Source: an uncultured delta proteobacterium
GTDB taxonomy: Bacteria; Myxococcota_A; Polyangia; Polyangiales; Polyangiaceae
NCBI GenBank assembly: GCA_903892415.1
Contig: CAITIQ010000506.1
Location: 1 to 64,000 of the forward strand
Direction: 5' to 3'
DNA: 64,000 nucleotides
The translations under genes and the position numbers were made by a program. How positions within the stretch are numbered: position 1 is the stretch's first letter; the number at the start of each line of letters is the position of its first letter. Under the pieces are notes generated by a model. That model was given only the letters and a program-made list of their open reading frames with translations. It did not search any database and was not told where the DNA came from. Shown one piece after another: positions 59,011-64,000 of this stretch.

Positions 59011-60465
59011 ATGCGAAATGTAACAAGTCGTTGGTTGGCCGCGATGATGAGCTCTCTCTCGTTTGCGGCTTCAGGATGCGAGCTGATCGCGAACACAGAT
59101 CGCACGACCAGCGGCGCGGGCGGCGCGGGCGGCGGCGGCGGCGACCAGGTCGGCGGCTCGGCGGGCAGCGTTGCACAAGGCGCGAGCGATGCCGGTGCAG
59201 GTGGCTTCGGCAGCGCCTCAACCAATGGCGGTGGCGGCGCGGGTGCTGCGGGCGGCGCGGGCGGTGTCGGCGGCGCGGGTAGTTCCTCCGTCGGTGCAGG
59301 CGGCGCGGGCGGTGACGGCGGCGGTGGTAGTTCTACCGTCGGTGCAGGCGGCGCGGGTGGCGACGGCGGCGCTGGAAGTTCCACCGTCGGCGCGGGTGGC
59401 GCGGGTGGCGACGGCGGCGACGGCGGCGAGGGTGGTGCAGGCGGCGCGGGTGGTGTCCATCCCGGCGAAACGTGCGCCGACCCGATCCAAGTGCAAGTCG
59501 CTCTCGACACAACCTACTTCACCAACGGGGAGATCTTCACAACCTCGACCAACGAGATTGAAAGCTTCTGCACCGATGCCGATCCCAATGTCCCCGATCT
59601 TTGGGCGGACGTTGTTTACGAAGTCAAAATCAACGACGCGTGCAGCGCTTCGTTCGTCGTGCAAAGTGCCACCGACGCGGAGATCTCCTTGCGGTCCGAT
59701 TGCGGCGTTGAGGAGTACTGCGTCAACGCGGTCGTTGGCGGGGGTGGGCAGGAATCCCTTGCCGTCCCATTGGAAGCGGGCACCTACTTCCTCAACATTC
59801 AGTCGGATCTACCAGCTCCGTTCACGTTGCATATCTACTGCAACACCCCTGCATGTGGTGACGGCTTCCTGAACCCCGGGGAAGAGTGTGACGACGGCAA
59901 CACCAGCGATGGCGATGGCTGCGACGTAAGTTGCACCGTTGAAGAGGCAGACGCATCGCTGGAAGACTGCGCGAACGTCAGCCCGCAAGCAGCCTATCAA
60001 CTAGTCGCTGGCGCTCAGTTCCTCACTCCACTTGGCGCCGCTGCGACAACGCTTGGCGCCCTCGACAACGAACACGGTACTTGTCAGCTCGCTCCCAACG
60101 GTCCACCCGAGGCCTACGCTCCAGACCAGGTTTACAAGATCCGCTCGCACGTAGCTGGCATGGCCACCATCACCCTCGGCTTGGATCCGCAAGGGGTTCC
60201 GTATTGCGGGGCTGACGTGAACGTCGAACCGACCTTCCCGTACTCCGCTGGCTGCTACGACCGCACCATGTTCATTCGCGAGGCAGACTGCAGCGCCGGA
60301 GCTGAAGTCGCGTGCGTCGAAAGCTCGAACTGGTGGGGATTGGAGCAGGCTTTCATCCCGCTTGCGGCGGACACCGACTACTACGTATTCGCCGACGGTT
60401 GGTTGAGCGGCTACGGCTACGAGGTCGGTTCATACACCGTTCACGTCGAGTTTACGCCCGACTGA
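59011..60465 (+). CDS. Gly-rich lipoprotein with Myxococcus-type Cys-rich repeat
   Basis: 484 aa from ATG 59011. Lipoprotein signal (SSLSFAASGCELI), about 110 residues of Gly/Ala/Ser with repeated SSTVGAGGAGGDGG units, then a region with secreted-domain look (EVKINDACSASFVVQS, FTLHIYC). The Myxococcus Cys-rich repeat/DUF4215 motif CGDGFLNPGEECDDGN-TSDGDGCDVSC lies near residue 285. A second beta domain with cysteines follows. Surface protein of unknown role; the repeat type is characteristic of myxobacteria. A strong terminator follows the stop. Confidence 0.85.
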   Translation: MRNVTSRWLAAMMSSLSFAASGCELIANTDRTTSGAGGAGGGGGDQVGGSAGSVAQGASDAGAGGFGSASTNGGGGAGAAGGAGGVGGAGSSSVGAGGAGGDGGGGSSTVGAGGAGGDGGAGSSTVGAGGAGGDGGDGGEGGAGGAGGVHPGETCADPIQVQVALDTTYFTNGEIFTTSTNEIESFCTDADPNVPDLWADVVYEVKINDACSASFVVQSATDAEISLRSDCGVEEYCVNAVVGGGGQESLAVPLEAGTYFLNIQSDLPAPFTLHIYCNTPACGDGFLNPGEECDDGNTSDGDGCDVSCTVEEADASLEDCANVSPQAAYQLVAGAQFLTPLGAAATTLGALDNEHGTCQLAPNGPPEAYAPDQVYKIRSHVAGMATITLGLDPQGVPYCGADVNVEPTFPYSAGCYDRTMFIREADCSAGAEVACVESSNWWGLEQAFIPLAADTDYYVFADGWLSGYGYEVGSYTVHVEFTPD

Positions 60466-60493
60466 GCGTTGACCCTCGTAACTGATTGAAGGA

Positions 60494-60525
60494 GGCCTCG
60501 GGGGCAATGCCCTCGAGGCCTTTTT
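60494..60525 (+). terminator. Rho-independent terminator
   Basis: 12-bp stem, GGCCTCGGGGGC (60494-60505) pairing with GCCCTCGAGGCC (60509-60520) with one G-T wobble, AAT loop, then TTTTT at 60521-60525. Ends transcription of the lipoprotein gene. On the opposite strand the hairpin is not followed by a T-run, so it works in one direction. Confidence 0.93.
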
Positions 60526-60956
60526 CATAGAAGATCGTCGCTCGTTGATTCTGCCGCTTCTTCACTTTCGAGGTGGCAAGGGTGGCAACGTGGCCCGGCT
60601 GACGAATTGAAGGCCGCCTTCAGCGGAACTTCTTTGTTACAGGCGATACAGGCAACGGTCTTCTGTCGGACGACTTCCCGCGGTGCCGAGCGATAACCAT
60701 CCCCAGCCACCGTCTCGACAACCGTCGTCGAGGCCCCGGACCGACGACCCAGGTGACACGCTTCGCAGAGTTCTCCCGTCACACGTCTATAGCTTTGAGC
60801 ACGCGGAACTCGCGCGCTGCAATTGCTACATGTAACCCAGGCTGCGTCTTCAGCCTTGCGCGCTGAGATCTCCTCCCGCAACTGACGCGACCGTTCTGCA
60901 AAGGCGACTGCGTCGAACGAGTTGTTGCGCGCAAGCGCCTCGCACAGGACCACCAC
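60525..60956 (-). CDS. zinc-ribbon protein with two CxxC pairs (5' end possibly frameshifted)
   Basis: 143 aa from GTG 60956. Two related zinc sites: CSNC..CEAC (about 43-67) and CIAC..CHPC (about 102-126), each in a CxxC-x20-CxxC arrangement, separated by a basic linker; a helical N-terminus (FAERSRQLREE) precedes. No known family. The same frame continues upstream without any start codon as NSTQVTAIKDLATRVRDLEI, a good coiled-coil, while an ATG-initiated short frame ends just before it in another frame (61060-61176). This suggests the real gene begins at 61176 and needs a +1 shift. The stop overlaps the T-run of the terminator. Confidence 0.68.
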   Translation of the reverse strand: MVVLCEALARNNSFDAVAFAERSRQLREEISARKAEDAAWVTCSNCSARVPRAQSYRRVTGELCEACHLGRRSGASTTVVETVAGDGYRSAPREVVRQKTVACIACNKEVPLKAAFNSSAGPRCHPCHLESEEAAESTSDDLL

Positions 60957-61059
60957 CGTGATTTCGAGGTCGCGTACGCGCGTCGCGAGATCCTTTATTG
61001 CGGTGACCTGTGTCGAGTTCGATGAGAGGTCTGGAACACCGCTCGCCCATGGGGTCTCG

Positions 61060-61176
61060 TCAGCGCCGGACCCAACCCGACGACTGCGACAACAAACTGC
61101 GCACGCGGGTTACCTCCGAGGACGAGAGCGTGGGTGAGATCAGCGCGCCAAGAAGCTGCAAGAACGGATCGGCCAT
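61060..61176 (-). other. 38-codon ORF, probable 5' part of the zinc-ribbon gene before a +1 shift
   Basis: ATG 61176 to TGA 61060-61062. The peptide begins MADPFLQLLGALISPTLSSS and continues with EVTRVRSLLSQSSGWVRR. A 1-nt forward shift near the stop joins it to the frame of the zinc-ribbon protein (D-E-T-P-W..DLSSNS..TAIKDLATRV). The stop context is CGC TGA C, the weak-stop form seen in RF2 (prfB) shifts. The rest of 60957-61281 shows no other gene. Confidence 0.45.
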
Positions 61177-61281
61177 GAGGAACTGTCTTTCAGCCTACAA
61201 CACTCCCTGTTAGGTCAGCGACTCGCGACGCATACGTGAACGCTCAAGAGCCCCTGAGCACCAGGGGTCAGGGAAGCTTTG

Positions 61282-62367
61282 ATGGCGGCTCCGCCGACGA
61301 CTGACCAGGATGAAGTCCCGGACTTGGTGGGACACACGCTCCCAGGGGGCTGGGCTGTGCTTCGCCATATCGCCGAAGGGGGAATGGCGCACGTCTACGA
61401 GGGTCAAAAGGCGGACGGCGTTCGCGGAGCGATCAAGGTCTTGCACACTCATATCCTCGGCAAACCGGAGCTTGCTTTTCGTTTTCGACGTGAAGGGGAG
61501 ATCGTCGAGTCGATCAAGAGCCCACACGTTCCGCAGGTGCTCGCCCGAGGCAAAGACGAGCGTGGCAGGCCGTTCATGGTGTTCGAGTTCGTCGAAGGGC
61601 TCGAGCTGACCAAGATCTTGGACGAGCACGTCCGCTTACCGCCGGCAGTTGCGCTCGAAATCACGCTGCAAATGTGTGAAGCCGTGCGCGTCGCGCATCT
61701 GGCCGGCATCGTCCACCGCGACATGAAGCCAGACAACGTCATCATCGTTGGTCCGCTCAGCGCCCCCGTCGTCAAGGTGCTGGATTTCAGCGTATCGAAG
61801 GATGAGGACCTGGCTCTTACGCAACAGGGGCACGTGATGGGTACGCCTTGTTACATGGCCTTGGAGCAGGCGCTTGGTGAACCCATAACGCCTTTGGCAG
61901 ACATCTATTCTGTGGGCGCCATTCTTTACGACATGTTGACCGGTAGGCCGCCCTATGAGCCGGATGAGCCCGGCCGCGTGCTCGCTGCGCTGTTGTCCAA
62001 AGAGCCGCCGCGGGCCATCGATCTCAACCCGGCGATTCCGCCTGTGCTGGCCACGATCGTTGAAACGGCGATGGCTCGCTCACCCAAGAAGCGATACCCC
62101 TTTATCGAATCGATGATCGAAGCGTTGCGCGCCGCCTCGACGAGCATCACGCAGAACGACGTCTCCGAAACGCTGCCACCACCGGAGCCAACCTTCCTCG
62201 CGAACCCTGCGCCTGAGGAACGCGCGGCTACCTTCGAGCCCGTGCCTGACTCGGTGAGTCGCCGTCGCCGAGGTCCCTGTAGCAATGTGAGCATGGCCGT
62301 CGTCGTCATTGGGGCGTTGCTGCTACTGCTGGTGGCCGCTGCGGTGATCTTCGGCTCCCGTCGGTGA
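61282..62367 (+). CDS. Ser/Thr protein kinase with DFS in place of DFG and C-terminal TM
   Basis: 361 aa from ATG 61282, with AGGGAAG upstream. Kinase core: AEGGMAHVY, Lys52 in GAIKVL, VHRDMKPDN from 144, then VLDFSVSK (168-170 DFS rather than DFG), and ALEQ at the APE position. The Asp needed for Mg is kept, so activity is still possible. A Pro-rich linker and one C-terminal TM (SMAVVVIGALLLLLVAAAVIF) follow. The aroC gene starts 33 bp later on the same strand, though functional linkage is unlikely. Confidence 0.9.
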   Translation: MAAPPTTDQDEVPDLVGHTLPGGWAVLRHIAEGGMAHVYEGQKADGVRGAIKVLHTHILGKPELAFRFRREGEIVESIKSPHVPQVLARGKDERGRPFMVFEFVEGLELTKILDEHVRLPPAVALEITLQMCEAVRVAHLAGIVHRDMKPDNVIIVGPLSAPVVKVLDFSVSKDEDLALTQQGHVMGTPCYMALEQALGEPITPLADIYSVGAILYDMLTGRPPYEPDEPGRVLAALLSKEPPRAIDLNPAIPPVLATIVETAMARSPKKRYPFIESMIEALRAASTSITQNDVSETLPPPEPTFLANPAPEERAATFEPVPDSVSRRRRGPCSNVSMAVVVIGALLLLLVAAAVIFGSRR

Positions 62368-62400
62368 CGACAGCCTGTCTGGCTACTATGCTCGTTCACC

Positions 62401-63573
62401 ATGTCTCGTTTGAGATGGCTTACCGCCGGCGAATCGCACGGACCTAGTCTGACGATCTTGATCGAGGGGATCCCAGCGGGGCTTTCGCTCTCGAGCGAAA
62501 CGATCAACGAGGACCTCGCGCGCCGGCAGCGTGGGTACGGCCGCGGTGGTCGCATGAAGATCGAGACCGATACGGTGAAGATCAGCGCGGGTGTACGCGG
62601 GGGCGTCACGCTCGGCTCGCCGATTGTGATGTCGATCGAGAACCGCGATTTCGCGAACTGGCAAGGCCGTATGGGCGCTGAACCTTTCGCGACCCCGCCC
62701 GAGGCGCTCACGCGACCCCGCCCCGGCCACGCCGACCTGGCCGGCGGCCTCAAGTTCGGCCACTCCGATCTGCGCAACGTACTCGAGCGCGCCAGCGCCC
62801 GCGAAACAGCTTCGCGAGTCGCCGCCGGTGCGATCTGCCGTGCCTTTTTACGCGAGCTCGAGATCGAGGTCTTCGCGCATGTCGTGTCGATCGGAGCGGA
62901 GACCGCGCTGCCCTCCGGGACGCCCGCAGAGCTTCGACAGAAGGCCCGCGCGAGTGAAATGGCCTGCGCCGACAGCGACGCTGAAGCACGCATGCGCACG
63001 GCGATTCATCAGGCGTCACACGCGGGAGACACGCTCGGCGGCGTGTTCGAGGTGGTGGCCAGCGGCGTACCGGCTGGGCTCGGCAGTCATGTGCAATGGG
63101 ATCTTCGCCTCGATGGTCGGCTAGCACAGGCGCTGATGAGCATCCCGGCGATCAAAGGCGTGGAGATTGGACTCGGGTTCGAGGCTGCGCGTCGCTCGGG
63201 TTCGCAGGTTCACGATCCGATCGGCTTCGACCTGGCGCAACAAAGCTTCACCCGCCCGAGCAACGGAGCTGGCGGCCTCGAGGGCGGGATCTCGAACGGC
63301 AGCCCCATTGTCTGTCGCGCAGCGATGAAGCCTATCTCGACACTGAAGAAGGCTCTTCCGTCGGTGGACATTCACTCGAAGGAAAGCACCGATGCAGCCT
63401 TCGAGCGCAGCGATGTTTGCGCGGTACCGGCGGCCAGCGTGGTCGGCGAAGCGATGGTTATGCTCGTACTCTGCGACGCTGTGCGCGAAAAATTTGGCGG
63501 GGACAGCTTGCGCGAGGTCCTGCACAACGTGAATGGCTACAAGCTCGGAATACGCGAGTTTCCGCATGATTGA
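62401..63573 (+). CDS. aroC: chorismate synthase
   Basis: 390 aa. Converts EPSP to chorismate using reduced FMN; cytoplasmic last step of the shikimate pathway. Signatures: RWLTAGESHGPSLTILIEGIPAG near the start, RRQRGYGRGGRM, RPGHADLAGGLKFGHSDLRN and ERASARETASRVAAG, SRSGSQVHD-like HD region and AVPAASVVGEAMVMLVLCDA. The aroK start overlaps its stop, an aroCK operon. Confidence 0.97.
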   Translation: MSRLRWLTAGESHGPSLTILIEGIPAGLSLSSETINEDLARRQRGYGRGGRMKIETDTVKISAGVRGGVTLGSPIVMSIENRDFANWQGRMGAEPFATPPEALTRPRPGHADLAGGLKFGHSDLRNVLERASARETASRVAAGAICRAFLRELEIEVFAHVVSIGAETALPSGTPAELRQKARASEMACADSDAEARMRTAIHQASHAGDTLGGVFEVVASGVPAGLGSHVQWDLRLDGRLAQALMSIPAIKGVEIGLGFEAARRSGSQVHDPIGFDLAQQSFTRPSNGAGGLEGGISNGSPIVCRAAMKPISTLKKALPSVDIHSKESTDAAFERSDVCAVPAASVVGEAMVMLVLCDAVREKFGGDSLREVLHNVNGYKLGIREFPHD

Positions 63574-64000
63574 GCGCACGGCTGGCCGCGCGCGCAATCC
63601 GCGGCTGCTACTCCTTTGGGGACCGCCGGCGGTGGGCAAGTCGAGCGTTGGGCGAGCTCTCGCAAACGCCCTCCGTGGTGAGTTCATCGACCTCGACGAT
63701 CGCGTCGCCGAACGCAGCGGCCTTCCGCACGACCAGCTCTTCGCCCGAGGCGAGCCGTTCTTTCGCGAGCAAGAGAGCGCGCTCCTGCGCGAACTCTTGC
63801 TCGCGGAAGATGCTGACGCCTACCGCGTGGTCGCTTTGGGTGGAGGAACGTTGGTCGATGAAGAACTGCGCTTTGCAGCGCTCACCCGCGCCACGGTGAT
63901 CGCGCTCCTTGCGCCACTTGCATCGCTCGCCGAGCGCGCCCAGCAGGGTGGCAGGCCGCTGCTCGAGGGGGACGTGGGAGGCAATCTCGCGCGCTTGCTC
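63566..64000 (+). CDS. aroK: shikimate kinase, partial (cut by window edge)
   Basis: 145 residues visible from ATG 63566, overlapping the aroC stop by 8 bp; continues beyond the right edge. Phosphorylates shikimate with ATP. Walker A GPPAVGKSSVGRALA, EFIDLDDRVAERSGLP (shikimate-binding Asp), FREQESALLRELL with the Arg-Glu pair, VALGGGTLVDE and the RPLLEGD lid region. N-terminal tail of about 12 residues before the fold. A fusion to another aro enzyme (for example aroB) downstream cannot be judged. Confidence 0.95.
   Translation, partial: MIERTAGRARNPRLLLLWGPPAVGKSSVGRALANALRGEFIDLDDRVAERSGLPHDQLFARGEPFFREQESALLRELLLAEDADAYRVVALGGGTLVDEELRFAALTRATVIALLAPLASLAERAQQGGRPLLEGDVGGNLARLL

Overview
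This is a GC-rich, densely packed bacterial chromosome segment, best explained as a myxobacterium (Myxococcota, probably the Polyangiales side). Five Hanks-type Ser/Thr kinases, two FHA-sigma54 activators, several glycine-rich (PGRS-like) lipoproteins, a Myxococcus-type Cys-rich repeat (CGDGFLNPGEECDDGN), a TIGR02265/DUF2378-type protein and a DUF4388 receiver protein all point that way. Taxonomy is inferred from gene content only. No rRNA, tRNA, CRISPR array, insertion sequence or prophage was seen; gaps between genes are mostly below 250 bp.

Layout. 1-4750: a kinase cut by the left edge, a lipoprotein, a selenocysteine glutathione-peroxidase-like lipoprotein (in-frame UGA plus a SECIS-like hairpin), a secreted protein, a LURP-one/scramblase-like protein with a 27-bp repeat, and a Gly-rich lipoprotein. 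4753-8596: operon of FHA-sigma54 activator, kinase and a secreted two-TM protein. 8628-14804: PGRS-like lipoprotein, cysteine-desulfurase-like enzyme, UPF0262-like protein, a second two-TM protein, and an overlapping MCP-hairpin/di-iron-sensor pair. 14822-22844: MltD-like transglycosylase with a degenerate M16-like tail, DTW-domain tRNA-modification protein, methyltransferase-like protein, TraB/GumN lipoprotein, GIDE-like membrane protein, DoxX-like protein. 22885-29289: kinase, MFS transporter, a TIGR02265 gene broken by an amber codon, DUF1697, homogentisate dioxygenase, membrane protein. 29300-42820: malic enzyme, SRAP/YedK, UvrA, GST, degenerate sulfatase-like lipoprotein, a large HPt-REC-REC-DUF4388-TM-PEGA protein, CapA-like protein. 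42971-47885: secreted cytochrome / DUF1592-like / DUF1501 operon. 47913-53487: a second FHA-sigma54/kinase/two-TM/Gly-rich lipoprotein module. 53490-58891: IPMDH-like dehydrogenase, alanine dehydrogenase, TetR plus R2-like ferritin, DapF and DUF167. 59011-64000: Cys-rich-repeat lipoprotein with a clear terminator, a zinc-ribbon gene with an apparent +1 frameshift, a kinase with DFS in place of DFG, chorismate synthase and the start of shikimate kinase.

How the parts connect. Much of the window is signal transduction aimed at the cell envelope. Two clusters repeat one design: FHA-sigma54 activator, TM kinase, small secreted two-TM protein, and a Gly-rich lipoprotein nearby. FHA domains bind phosphothreonine, so kinase and activator probably form one circuit. 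DNA-repair genes (SRAP, UvrA) are adjacent, and aroC/aroK and DUF167/dapF form conventional biosynthetic operons. The most notable observations are the selenoprotein peroxidase, the MCP-hairpin/ODP-like pair, and several genes whose true reading needs a non-standard event (UGA as Sec, a probable CTG start, a TAG interruption, an apparent +1 frameshift).
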